This document shows positions 21,443 through 32,591 of a DNA stretch of 64,000 nucleotides, piece after piece (positions within the stretch are counted from its first letter, which is position 1; every line of letters begins with the position of its first letter). The position numbers were made by a program, and so were the translations under genes. A model generated the notes under the pieces. It saw nothing but the letters and a program-made list of their open reading frames with translations. It ran no database searches and was not told where the DNA came from. The DNA comes from Sinotaia quadrata (Eukaryota > Mollusca > Gastropoda > Architaenioglossa > Viviparidae), in NCBI GenBank assembly GCA_028829895.1, contig CM054181.1, forward strand, positions 43,144,759-43,208,758. The letters are read 5' to 3'.

Positions 21443-23718
21443 TATATATATTTACGGTACACACATTTAAATATTAAATATTTTTAAAAGGATGGTAAAG
21501 AACTTTTATGCGTTGAAGATCAATAAATCACCACGAGTGTTACACTAGAATCCCCTCTCCCCCACACAATAAACTCCCTCCCCAGATTAGAAAAGAATAA
21601 AAGAAAATTTCTTATTTTATTTTATGCATATGTAAGTTAACATGGAAATTATTATTTGTCAGTCACGAGCGAGCACGAAGATTCGTTAAAAGGGAACTCA
21701 CTTTGACAATTTTAGGAAAATCAACTTTCGAGTTATCTCCCCACCCTCCAGCAATCGGTCGGCCGAATAACACGTATGCAACAGCTTTTGACATCTTCTT
21801 TGTGTTTTCATTGATTCTTCTCGTATCTCTTTGGAGGTCACATCTTGTAAATTCTCTTTTTTAGAATACCACAAGTCGTATTGATAGACATCACACACAC
21901 GTACGTGAATGCACACGCACGCACACATCCTCGTCACAACAATACACACAAAAGCTTACACCCATGCATGTATGCACACACAAGCATCTACATAAGCATA
22001 CACCCTCCCAATGCATACACAAGCAAATACATATACATTAACGTACACACACACTCACACTTCAATAGAGAGGGTGTAGGCAGTATTATGACAAGCAAGG
22101 CCACCCAAAGTGAAATTAATTATGTATTTACTAATATGCATTTAATTAGTCTCGCTTTGAACTATGAGTGATTGGCGCATGCGCGATGACGTAAAAATAT
22201 TGGCACTTTGCCCAGAATTAGGGCCTATTGAAAATAAGTATTCATTGTTTTGTAAAATAAAATGTCTTTCTATACTGTATTTATTCTCTACTTACAGTGA
22301 TTTTTCATGATATTCGTGTTTTGTTTTTGATAATGTAATTACTATCAATAGGGTCTTGGTTAGCAGATCATTAGCTGTCGTAAAAGGCACTTGAAATTAT
22401 AATATCTAATATTTTATGGTAATGCAATACTAGCTCCAACTTCCCCAGGTTACAAGATATTGATTCCACTACCACTCCAATTGGATCTGAATCTCATAGC
22501 TATATTTCGCGCACCCCCCCCCCCCACATACATACATACTCATAAACACACACATATACACATTGAGTGTGGATGTCGACGAAATTAACTAATGAAGTCA
22601 CATCTAACCATTATAGTTTTTCTCTAACTTCTCTTGTGTACTAGAACACTGCAGCCACCATTTTCTGCGATTCATCATTAAAAGAAACTGGCAAGTGAAT
22701 GAACCTGTCTTTAGGGAGTTTTAAAGCACAGAATGTAAAAATAAATAAATTAATAGAAAAAAAAATGAACAGGCAAGCAGACAAACAACTCTCCCTAACC
22801 CCGTTTATACATACGCGCATGGCATTAACAGAAAAAAGCACCCATTAAAAAAAAATCCAAAAACAAAACATAAACAAAATGTAGCGTGACTTTAATGCGG
22901 ACCCAATGCTTTTGTTTCCTTATTCAGAACTTTTCTTCATCTATTAGAAAAGTATGATTATGTCACTCCATTACTTGAATGGTATCTATTGCATCATTCA
23001 TTGAGAAAGGAAAGAAATCTTTCTGTAAAGAAATTTAAAATAATGCAACCCAGCAACAATAAAACTTTGTCAAAGTAGTAAATGGACCCCTCTCACCCCT
23101 TCAACCCTGCCTAACTAAAACGAAAACCAAGGAAAACAAAACAAAACAAAAAATTAAACAAAAACAAGAACAAAAGAAAAACAACAAACGAAACAAATAC
23201 AAAACACAAACAAACTCAAACCCATAACAAATACTTAAGAAAGTAATATGTCACACAAAACAATTTAACTGTGGAAATCCATTTCCATGTATAGATTTTC
23301 TTTCACAGCTGTTAATTTAAATGTCTACATTAGTATTTGTACAAAGTAAAACCCTAAATTACATGTAACTGGATATTGTTCGTAATAGACATCGAAGTGG
23401 ATGTCATAGTCTTCCACGTGATCAAGGTATCAATTGATTGTCCACATGTCACGTCAAGACTGTTTTATTCCACGCGATTTTGTTGTCACGCATCACGTGT
23501 GATATGTTAGTTCGTGGTCACTTTTGCCACACGGAAATTAAGGACACCATGGAGTTCGAATATCATGTCACCTGGAGACGTGTGTATGGCGATATTAAGG
23601 TTGACAAATTGCTGATCGTGTATTATGTGTGTGACTTATTTTGTTAGTCACACGATTATCTTTTTTTAGTGTACATTGACTTTGTTCATGATTTGTGTCA
23701 CATGTTTTGTTAGTCATT
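21443..23718. other. Intergenic, no gene seen
   Basis: AT-rich with an AC-rich stretch at 21890-22050, a C run at 22511-22525 and A-rich low complexity at 23100-23230. No supported reading frame. Confidence 0.55.
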
Positions 23719-23930
23719 GATGACATGTTTATCCATGCGTACAATGATTTTATAGTAGATAGTGATGCAAATGTTGCTGATGGCATGTTTATCCATGCGT
23801 ACAATGATTTTATAGTAGATAGTGATGCAAATATTGCTGATGGCATGTTTATCCATGCGTACAATGATTTTATTGTAGATAATGATGCACGTGTTGTTGA
23901 TGGCATGTTTATCCATGCGTACAATGATTG
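23719..23930. repeat. 60-bp tandem repeat, ~3.5 copies
   Basis: Unit gatggcatgtttatccatgc then gtacaatgattttatagtag. Because 60 is a multiple of three, more than one frame stays open through it, giving a 20-residue peptide repeat; no gene context supports coding. Confidence 0.88.
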
Positions 23931-24838
23931 ACACCTCCCTAGGCACCCTTCACTCATTATGGTTATTATTTATTAATGAACATATAATTAATTACAATTG
24001 ATCGAGAATCTTAATTTATAGTTATTAATATTTCTCCCACAAGACCGACATGTCTCTCACTTGGCGGATTATAAGGGGTCGTAAAACTCTACTCCTTACA
24101 CAATAATCAAGATAGACATTTTGTTGTTGCATAATATTTCTGCAGGTGAAACTTCTTACTAAAGAAGTAATAAAAATCCGTCTTTTATTTATATTTAACG
24201 AGCCCCCATCTACCCATTATTAATCCAACATAAATTTTAATATATGTGCAAGAAAGTTAATAAATTTAACAATAATTTTATTAAATCAACAATTAAATGA
24301 ATATAATGAAAAGAACATTGCCATTTACATCACTTCAAAACAATGTTTAATTAACACTAGAGAATCGTTCAGTTTATCTTAGCATGGACACCAGCAGTCA
24401 AGTTAATATATAATCTAGTTAAAGGATATAATTCATCATAGAGATGAGAATGGAGTTTCAGAGATAATTATTGTCAATGCACATAACCTTTTCAATGATT
24501 GCAGCTGTCTCTGACTGATCTAATTCTAGATAATGTAGCATGCTTCATGTATAAACATTTCTTCACAAAATACCACCACCACCACCACCACTAACAACAA
24601 CTCTGATCTTCTTCACACTTATCTATATTGTTTTATTCACAAGTAATGAGCTGTTTTTTTAAACCTATCTGATTTTATTAAAAATTTAGAAAATACAATG
24701 TAAATTAATTTCCAGTTGAAACCAATAAAATAGTGCGAACATGTTAATTTTTAAAAAATACCACAGAGGTTAAAAGGGAACTGTGCAGGTTCCACATCAG
24801 TTCTTATGCTTATGATGGAGGTTTTTCTTTTTGACTTG

Positions 24839-24938
24839 GTACACTTCTTATCTAAATGTACACTTCTTATCTAAATGTACACTTCCTATCTAAATGTACA
24901 CTTCCTATCTAAATGTACACTTCTTATCTAAATGTACA
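24839..24938. repeat. 19-bp tandem repeat, 5 copies
   Basis: tacacttcttatctaaatg with a single T/C variant. Confidence 0.93.
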
Positions 24939-26645
24939 CAGAAGTATTGATTCTTGTTTGTTTCAGTTGTGACTCAAAACCATATGCTACTATAGCAGAC
25001 ATGTCCTCATAGGTTGTACCATTGTACATTCTCAATTTCATACATTTTAACATCTCTAACACAATATGTGGTCTTAATACACCAGTTTGCTACAAATTAA
25101 GTCATATGCTCTTTCAGACCTTTGCTCATTCTGTATACAGTCTAAATCTGTCTAAACAGTAATTAAGTGTAACTGGGAGCGAGCCATAGGTTTGTCTATT
25201 GATCTATTTGGTGTGCAACCAATCGTTATTGATTTGTGACTCATCTGCGGAGTGTGTGAGGATTACTTTTATAGTTGCATTCAAAATCATCAGTTCACTA
25301 CACAGAGAATGTTACAGACAAGTTAAAGCAAAGAGAAAACGGGATGATGGTACGCCTTGCCTTCTTTACTGATGACGTCACGACATGTGCCCCAGCTGCA
25401 TGTCAAGGATGCCCCGAGTTCATAAAAGTAACCAATCACAATCAAGATAGTAAGATAGTAAATGTTGTATCTGTACCACTGACTGCACTCAGAAAGATTT
25501 ATGTTACACGCAATCCCTCTCACTAAAATTTACGCCTACTTTAAGTTACTCTTCATTTTCTAGGAGGACACATAAATCACTGCGTAGTTGTTTTCTTGCG
25601 TAAATAGTAAATCCGCCGAATAAACCAGATGTGCTGAAACGCAAAAGATATTTATAGGCACAGATGAGTGACCTTTTTATTTGACTGAAATGATACGAAA
25701 ATACATTGTCTGAATTCAGTTCCCATCTGCGAAATCTAATGTTGGAAGTAGATACTCAGCAGAAATAAATCACTTTAAAGCGCACAGTTAATTATTTTCT
25801 AAACGAGAAAAATCTCATTTATCTGATCACAATTGGAAAGCAAAAAGCGAAAATATCTAAGTTCTCATTAATAAAAAGAGGAAAAGTTCTATCCCCCCCC
25901 CAAGCTTTTCAATGTACCAGTTGGGTGTTTGCCAGCCTCAAAAGGCATATTGAGTTGTAATGTTTTACAGAATAGCGTCCGCCAAACATGAATAGAGGGG
26001 TCACGTCAGTTATAAGGTCACGCCAGTATTAATGTCCGTTAGAGATCAGTACAATTATATGGTCACATCAGTAAAAGGGTCACGTCTATCAGAGGATAAA
26101 TTCAGTAATTAGGATTATGTCAGTTATAGAATCATGCTAATCATATGGTCACGTTGGTAATAGGGTCACGTCAACTTATGCGACATCGGAAAGCTGCGTG
26201 TCTTAAGAAGGGCAGTTCTTAATTAATAATATAGTCACCAGTCTAACTTAATAGTTACACATATATTCAATTCACCAATACATGCTCATGTAAGTATTTG
26301 TGCGTGTGTGTGTGAATATGTATCTGTGTCTGTGTTTGCTTGTGCGAGTGCAAGAGTTTTTTTAATGATATATGACAACACATATTATCTTAGTGACAGT
26401 TGAAACGACACCATTTTATCACTTGCTTATAATTTTATTTTAAAAAAGTACATTTCATTATTAGCATTTAACCTGTTAATTCAATTTAACTTTTAACATG
26501 CCGACTGAAGTAGAAAAATGATATATGAGACAGAAACAATTTGTCGTTGACTAGAAAGAAGAGAAAGATAATGTCGTTTACTGGAAAGAAAGATCGACCC
26601 AAAGACGACTGAACATGAAACACAAATGTACATCTTGTCAGGAAA
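24939..26645. other. Intergenic up to the retrotransposon
   Basis: About 25990-26170 has roughly eight diverged ~20-bp copies of ggtcacgtcagttataag. TGACGTCA at 25373. Open frame 25275-25526 lacks recognisable features. Confidence 0.5.
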
Positions 26646-26650
26646 CATAC
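26646..26650. repeat. Target site duplication, left (CATAC)
   Basis: CATAC directly precedes the first LTR base and is repeated directly after the 3' LTR. Five bp is usual for Ty3/Gypsy integration. Confidence 0.88.
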
Positions 26651-28609
26651 TGTGACGCAGAAATTGCAAACTGTAAAAATATTAAATTTGAAATTATTTA
26701 ATTTTTCTTTTCTTAATATTTAGTAGAGTTTCCCCATGATAAGAGAATTCTTTCATGAGAAAACAAGTCTTTGAAGTAACTGTCTTAGGCAGCCAGGACA
26801 AAAGAACACATGTTTATGTCGGTTAGAAGCGAACTGACTTAACCAGGGTGTGGGGGTGGGTGGACACCTAACCAGGGGTAGATAAGCTACCAGAAACACT
26901 CTCGCATCTCTAGGCAGACAATGACGACGATACTTCTAAAGACGGGGAACGCTTTGGTCTCACAATAGAGTCGGAGACTCAAAGACAAACGAACCACTTA
27001 CAGTCAGGTACACGCAGACGCGTGAGAAGGGAAGACACTTACGATTACGTAACAGAGACGTATGACGTCAGGGAAGAGCGACCAGCGAGTAACTTCTAAG
27101 AGCTATACCGCAGGTACTAACAAGCCAGCCTTTCTGCAGACGCACTGGAGCGGCACTATAGAACAATAGTCAGCAGAGAGTAAAGAAGTCTATCCTCAGG
27201 GCAGATTAGTACGAGAAATCTTGCGATAGTTTAAATAGTCCGACTCGGGGCTGACAGCTCATTCTGTTACAAACCAAGGAATCTCGTGTCACGTCCTTCC
27301 ACGATTAGAAGCAAGCCAGATTGTCTGAGATGCTGAAGGACGCTACGCCTACGCTACGGTAACCGCTACGATAACCGCTACGGCGACGCTACCGTGAAGT
27401 CTACTGACGCCTACTGTATCGCACACAAGTGGAAGGGAATCTGAATGAAGGTAGTTTTACCGAGGAATCCAACTCTGGCCACAAACCATTGTAAAGGGGG
27501 CGATCAGGCGAATTTACGAAGTCTTGTTTGTTGAGGGAACAAGCGCACATTGTCATGACCAGACGACCTGGAGCGTGAGGTGTTAATCTACGTTGGTTGT
27601 CATTTACTGGACTGGAATTTTGTGATAAATTCGGGACATGTGCGAATTCGGACATTCGTGAGACAAAAGACCTGTGGTAATTCTGAACTGTCCCAGCAAG
27701 CTGTAATTTATGGATATACTTATTGGCCGGGAGCACGCAAATTATCAGGTGATCTAAATCCTTGTTTTGTCTCATGAAAACCTGTAAATGTTCTGTGATT
27801 TTGTTAATTCTTGTATTGTTCTTCCTGTCTTCTAATTCCTATGAATGTTGCTATAATCTTCTTTTCTTGTGTTTATAATGTGTTCTGAAGTGTGAAGGAG
27901 AAATTCTAATTTAAATCTCAAATTTCAAATTCTTGTAACCTTAATTTGTCATTCATTTTTCTTTAAATTAAGAATTACTAAATATATATTTGTTATAAGA
28001 GATAGATAGCAGGGAATACTCTTTTCTAAAATAACATGTTATTTTTTTCTTGTGAGATCTGCGAATCTCGGATTTTGCCTATGTGAAACCATTTGAAACT
28101 TCGTAACTTAATTTGTTATCATTCTTTTATATTTTAATAAATTTTGTTAAATTTAATAACTTGCTCACTCAATTACGTAATCTGAGGCAAATGTGTAATA
28201 GGGGACAGTGGGGGCTCGTAAAATTGACGTAAATTACGTTTTGACAAAGACAGTCGCGACACATTTCTTAGAGCAAGTCTGTCACCTAAATAGGGGAGAA
28301 ATTGTGAGGGCCTGGTAACGGCTGAGACTGAAGAATAGATTCGTTCAGTTAGGAGTCGGTTATCTGGACGGGTAACACTTGGGGTGGGAGACGTAATTAA
28401 TGACGTACCCCAGGGCTTGACCTAGTCACTCCCAGACTGCAGAAGACAAAGACCCTGTCGTGGACCTAGTGTATGATTGTAGACGGATTGGAAGTGGAGT
28501 GGTAATTAATTCATATTTTAATATCATCTTCATTTAATAATCATTGACACTAGCACATCCATTCACATAACTGGAGTCGTCTGGTAATGTCCTTGGAGTC
28601 CATTTCACA
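26651..28609 (+). repeat. 5' LTR
   Basis: 1,959 bp, long for a Ty3/Gypsy LTR. Starts TGTGACG and ends TTTCACA. Holds short tandem CTACG/TAACCG motifs (about 27340-27400), an AT-rich stretch with aaatatatatt near 27980 (possible TATA) and AATAAA at 28137-28142 (possible poly(A) signal). The antisense open frame at 27401-27775 shows no domain and I do not call it a gene. Confidence 0.93.
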
Positions 28610-28613
28610 TAAC

Positions 28614-28633
28614 TGGAGGCTCGTACCGGCGAT
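28614..28633 (+). promoter_or_regulatory. Primer-binding site candidate (tRNA-Pro-like)
   Basis: Four nt after the 5' LTR lies TGGAGGCTCGTACCGGCGAT. Starting with TGG fits pairing to a tRNA CCA end. The TGGxGGCTCGT core resembles the tRNA-Pro primer sites of many retroelements, but with an extra A and other changes. tRNA identity is tentative. Confidence 0.6.
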
Positions 28634-29074
28634 GTACATTCACTTAATTGACGGGTGAACGTAGAACCTAGGGAAAACTTAGACGGGAAAACTAGCTAGG
28701 GAATCACTAAGGCGTAGATCTAAGAAATCTATTCTTTTCTATACTTTATCTTTTAATCTTTTCATTGTTGTAAAGTATTGTAAATTCTTCGTATCGTTGT
28801 GTTGTCCACTTTATGTACGCTTGGCGTATTGTACTATTGAAATATTGATGCATAAATATTATGATTTGAGATAATATGTGATATTGATTGATATGTAAAG
28901 ATATAGAGTTGAAATACTAGTGTAAAAAATTTTTCTAGACGCATTTTGTACACTGTAAACCTTCTCAGACATATCTGGTCAGTCGATAGGCAGAATCAAT
29001 AGGACAGTAGCATTTTGTAATCGTGTAACGGGAGCGCGTAGATTAAATAGCATCCGAACGTTACGAAAGTCAGA

Positions 29075-32000
29075 ATGGCTAGCGCAGGGATTACGAGTGA
29101 AATACGCATGGCGTGGGTGAAAGAAGGGAAAGCTCTGGCACGCGAACTCGGTGTGAATGAAAGTGAGTACGCTAAAACATTCTTGGCCGAGAAAGAGAAA
29201 GAATGGAGAGAGAGAGAGAGAGAGGCGAAGGAGGAGAGAGAAGCGAAGGAGAGAAGGGAGGAGAGAGAAGCAATGGAACGGAGAGAGAGAGAGAGGGAGG
29301 AGTGGGAAACGAAAGAGAGAGAGAAGGAGAGAGAGGAGAGAGAAAGGGAAACGAAGGTGAAGGAAAGATTGAGACTGAAAGAACTAGAGATAAAAGAAAT
29401 TCTAGTAAGGGAACAAAACGTGTCACCTGAGGACATATTTCCGGAGGAAAGGAGGACGCAATCACGTGAAATCAATGTTAAAGTACAATTTCATCCCTTT
29501 AATAAAAAGGAGGACCAAATAGATGAATATGTTAGCCTATTTGAAAAGAAAGCTATTTTAACAGGACTTCCGAACTCGCAATGGTTAAGCCAACTATCGT
29601 ATTGTATGAAGGGACAGGATACCGTAGTAATAGAACGAATGGAGGTAACCGATGAACCGTATAATACATACAAAACGGCATTACTGAGATACTTTCAAGG
29701 CTCAAGCGATGTCTATAAACAGAAATTCAAAACCTTCCGTAGAGACGAAAAAGAAAGCTTCAAGCAAGCTGCGGAAAGGCTAAGATATTTGTTAGACCGC
29801 TGGTTAGAAGCAGAGAACACAGACACGGATGAGGTAGAGAGTGTTAAGGATCACTTTGTGAAGGATGTATTGATAAACTTGTCACCTCCCGCATTAATTG
29901 CATACACAAAGGAAAAGAAAGCCAACACACTGGACAGATGGACAGAAAGGGCTGACGAGTATGAAGATGCACACGGTATACAGATAGCACCGGGTAAAGG
30001 AACACAAGTCAAACCGTCACATACAACCTCGCGACCGCCGCAACCACAGCACAAACCACAACAACAACCGGTCAGTGACGATAAGGTTAAAACAGAAGGG
30101 CAGTCGAAACTAGACACTCGTCCACCTACACCACATCCACAGGGGAAACAACCTCAGACATCACAGTCAGAGGAAAAGAAAAAAGAACCCATAAAATGTT
30201 TTCAATGCGGAGAGAAGGGCCACATTAAACGCGATTGTCGATCAGTAATCAGCGCGATTGAACCATTCGGAGCACCACGTTTCTCCGCGAAAATTAATGG
30301 ACGTAGGGTGAGAATCTTGCATGACACAGGGTGTACAATAGGATTAGTAGTTGATCCAAGTCTAGTGCATGAACAAGATTATACAGGCGAAAAACGCACG
30401 ATCACGTTGGCAGATGGGACCAGACGAACCGTGCCGATTGCTTTCGTACATATTGAGTCAAAGTATGTAACGGGACGTGTACAAGCCGTTTGTTTAAAGG
30501 GTTGTGTGACACAAGCAATCATGGGTTGTGAATACATACTACAAGGTAATGTAAACACAGCCGACATCTCTGAAGTTTGTGCCGTGAAAACACGCCGACA
30601 AACGCGCATGGGAAGCAAGCAGGAGGGCGAAGGGGACGCAGGGAGTGTCACCCCCACCCAGCCAAGCGCTGACCTGGAAAATGCGAAAAACAGAGATCGC
30701 GACACACTTTCTCAGCCGACAGAAGTCGAGCTGGGGGAAGGGGGTGTCAGGTTGCCAACTGAAGGGGAAGACACGGCCAGCGGATTGGTCAGTGGGTCAA
30801 ACTCGCTTCGGGCTGCGCAATTAGAGGACGCTACTACAGAGCACTGTCGGAAGGAGGCAGACCTGGAAGGGGCGTACACTTTCAAGAATGGACATAGGAT
30901 CCCATTTCTATGGAAGACAGGAACACTCATTCGCCAAGGGACGGGGGTGAGTGGGGCTAAGAACAGCCAATTAGTGGTACCTACGAAGCTAAAGGGGGAG
31001 GTGCTTAGGATAGCCCATGACTCGCCTGTAGCTGGACACGTAGAGGCCACTAAAACGTTAGCACGTGTACCCGCCGAACTTGATTGGCCGAGTACGACAA
31101 GCGACGTTGAAGGGTATACAAAGTCACGTGATGTCTACCAGCAAACAAACAAGGGGGCAGAAGGACTTGTACCATTAGGGGAAAACCCTGCAAACGAAAC
31201 ACTATTCGGAAGAGTAGCTGTTGTCCTAATCGGGAACATGATTAGTACTGACACAGTAACAAACATAGCCATGAGTTACACTGCTAGTACTAATACCAAG
31301 AATGAAGGAAATATGATCATTCCCATTCATTCGCGTAGTAGAGGGAGGAGGAAGGAGGTCGACAATAGGACTGACATGGTGGGAGGTGAGACGGACAAAG
31401 GATTGGTCAGTGTTAGGAACACGGGCGGAACCGTCAAATTAACTGATGCAGCCATTGGTCAACGCTACCCGACTGTAAGGGTGAGCAAAACAGACAGTCT
31501 ACCTATCACGGGAGGCTGGGACATGGGGACAGAACTGTATTGGTTAAAAACAACCTTTCAGACCGTTAGTTCTAACCAATCAGACGAATATTGGCAGAGT
31601 GAACTGTCAATCATTCCAACTGAAAGGCAGGAAATCGCTACACATAGGCACACCGTCGATCAAACAGATCAACAAGTCGCAACTGTAGGCGATGACGTCA
31701 TTAACTTGACAGGACACAGTAGAGCTGAGATTTGGAATCAAAAAGCTCCACAACTAAGTTTAATGTTGACAAAACATAAACTTGTGATGACTGCTACCAG
31801 AGTTAACAGCCGGGCCAGAAAGAGATCAAAATACCTTGTGTGGGAAAATCAGATAATTAAGAGGGACCCATACATAGGGGGGGGAACCCAGCAGTTAGAC
31901 AGGCAGACGATCCTAGGGATCAAAGGAAGCAAGCCGCCACTGAAAACAAAGATGCATTTTGACAAGGGGGACAAACTTCAAAATAAAAAGAAGGGCAAAC

Positions 32001-32416
32001 CTAGCACACAGCGTGTGAAAGCAAAATTTAAAATGCATAGTGATATCTGTACTACTAAACAGGAACCCAGTCAGACTGAAAATTCAATAAAGGTACTGAC
32101 GCTAGCAAGACTGAAAGTTTGGGAAGAAGGGGACACCCAAGGGGAGGTTATCAACAAAAACCTTTCACATAAATTCCTGAAACCAAACAAGGACAGGTCT
32201 AGCACATTTCTGTTAGTAAAGAGACAGATAAGGGGCATGGCTACAATGATGAACTTAGAGCTATCAGATATTCAATTCTATCTATCATGTGTTTTGATGA
32301 GTCTGAATTGCTCAATCAAATACAGCTCAACCTTTTGCTACAATAAGTGTTGCAAAATCAGGAACTTGATGCACAAGCAGGATTATCTATCTTGGCTAAG
32401 GGGTTGCGACATTTAG
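29075..32416 (+). CDS. Retrotransposon polyprotein: Gag, CCHC, protease and degenerate integrase N-terminus; RT absent
   Basis: One uninterrupted 1,113-codon frame. Residues about 40-115 are Glu/Arg/Lys-rich and probably coiled coil. About 130-300 is a helical capsid-like Gag region. At 375-388 is a zinc knuckle (CFQC...GH...C). About 400-495 is a retropepsin with D-T-G at 417-419 and an IMGCEYI segment near 482. An acidic spacer follows. About 625-690 resembles the integrase HHCC module: H648 and H655 remain, but the two cysteine positions hold R685 and Y688, and the expected first catalytic Asp of the core reads V717. About 720-1113 is open and matches nothing I recognise. No RT or RNase H motif is present, though a full gypsy polyprotein should have them between protease and integrase. 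Inferred: particle and protease functions may survive; this copy lacks polymerase and active integrase. Confidence 0.88.
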   Translation: MASAGITSEIRMAWVKEGKALARELGVNESEYAKTFLAEKEKEWREREREAKEEREAKERREEREAMERREREREEWETKEREKEREERERETKVKERLRLKELEIKEILVREQNVSPEDIFPEERRTQSREINVKVQFHPFNKKEDQIDEYVSLFEKKAILTGLPNSQWLSQLSYCMKGQDTVVIERMEVTDEPYNTYKTALLRYFQGSSDVYKQKFKTFRRDEKESFKQAAERLRYLLDRWLEAENTDTDEVESVKDHFVKDVLINLSPPALIAYTKEKKANTLDRWTERADEYEDAHGIQIAPGKGTQVKPSHTTSRPPQPQHKPQQQPVSDDKVKTEGQSKLDTRPPTPHPQGKQPQTSQSEEKKKEPIKCFQCGEKGHIKRDCRSVISAIEPFGAPRFSAKINGRRVRILHDTGCTIGLVVDPSLVHEQDYTGEKRTITLADGTRRTVPIAFVHIESKYVTGRVQAVCLKGCVTQAIMGCEYILQGNVNTADISEVCAVKTRRQTRMGSKQEGEGDAGSVTPTQPSADLENAKNRDRDTLSQPTEVELGEGGVRLPTEGEDTASGLVSGSNSLRAAQLEDATTEHCRKEADLEGAYTFKNGHRIPFLWKTGTLIRQGTGVSGAKNSQLVVPTKLKGEVLRIAHDSPVAGHVEATKTLARVPAELDWPSTTSDVEGYTKSRDVYQQTNKGAEGLVPLGENPANETLFGRVAVVLIGNMISTDTVTNIAMSYTASTNTKNEGNMIIPIHSRSRGRRKEVDNRTDMVGGETDKGLVSVRNTGGTVKLTDAAIGQRYPTVRVSKTDSLPITGGWDMGTELYWLKTTFQTVSSNQSDEYWQSELSIIPTERQEIATHRHTVDQTDQQVATVGDDVINLTGHSRAEIWNQKAPQLSLMLTKHKLVMTATRVNSRARKRSKYLVWENQIIKRDPYIGGGTQQLDRQTILGIKGSKPPLKTKMHFDKGDKLQNKKKGKPSTQRVKAKFKMHSDICTTKQEPSQTENSIKVLTLARLKVWEEGDTQGEVINKNLSHKFLKPNKDRSSTFLLVKRQIRGMATMMNLELSDIQFYLSCVLMSLNCSIKYSSTFCYNKCCKIRNLMHKQDYLSWLRGCDI

Positions 32417-32576
32417 AGTGCAAGACACGTCTTTCGTATAGACACGCAGGGACTTAGATCAGGAATTTTTGAATGTTGTACATATTCTTTTTGAGCATTC
32501 TTTAATTTGATCAAACGTCACGTGTTGCATTTCTCCGCAGTATTAAGGAGATAGTGAAAAAACCGATTCACTATCT

Positions 32577-32591
32577 AAAAGAAGGGGAGAA
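32577..32591 (+). promoter_or_regulatory. Polypurine tract
   Basis: aaaagaaggggagaa is uninterrupted purine directly before the first base of the 3' LTR, the position where plus-strand priming occurs in LTR elements. Confidence 0.85.

Noticed and set aside
25275..25526. 83-codon open frame with several cysteines
   Set aside because: No signal peptide, domain or splice partner seen; likely chance.
27401..27775. Antisense 124-codon frame in the 5' LTR (111 codons at 33343-33678 in the 3' LTR)
   Set aside because: No domain, and a single base change removes its start in the other LTR copy.
28996..29475. Antisense 159-codon Ser/Leu-rich frame
   Set aside because: Shadow of the GA-rich coiled-coil coding part of the Gag ORF on the opposite strand.
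28610..32416. Gmr1-type order (integrase before RT)
   Set aside because: Some marine Ty3/Gypsy elements place integrase before RT, which would fit integrase following protease here, but no RT is found downstream. A deletion is the simpler reading.
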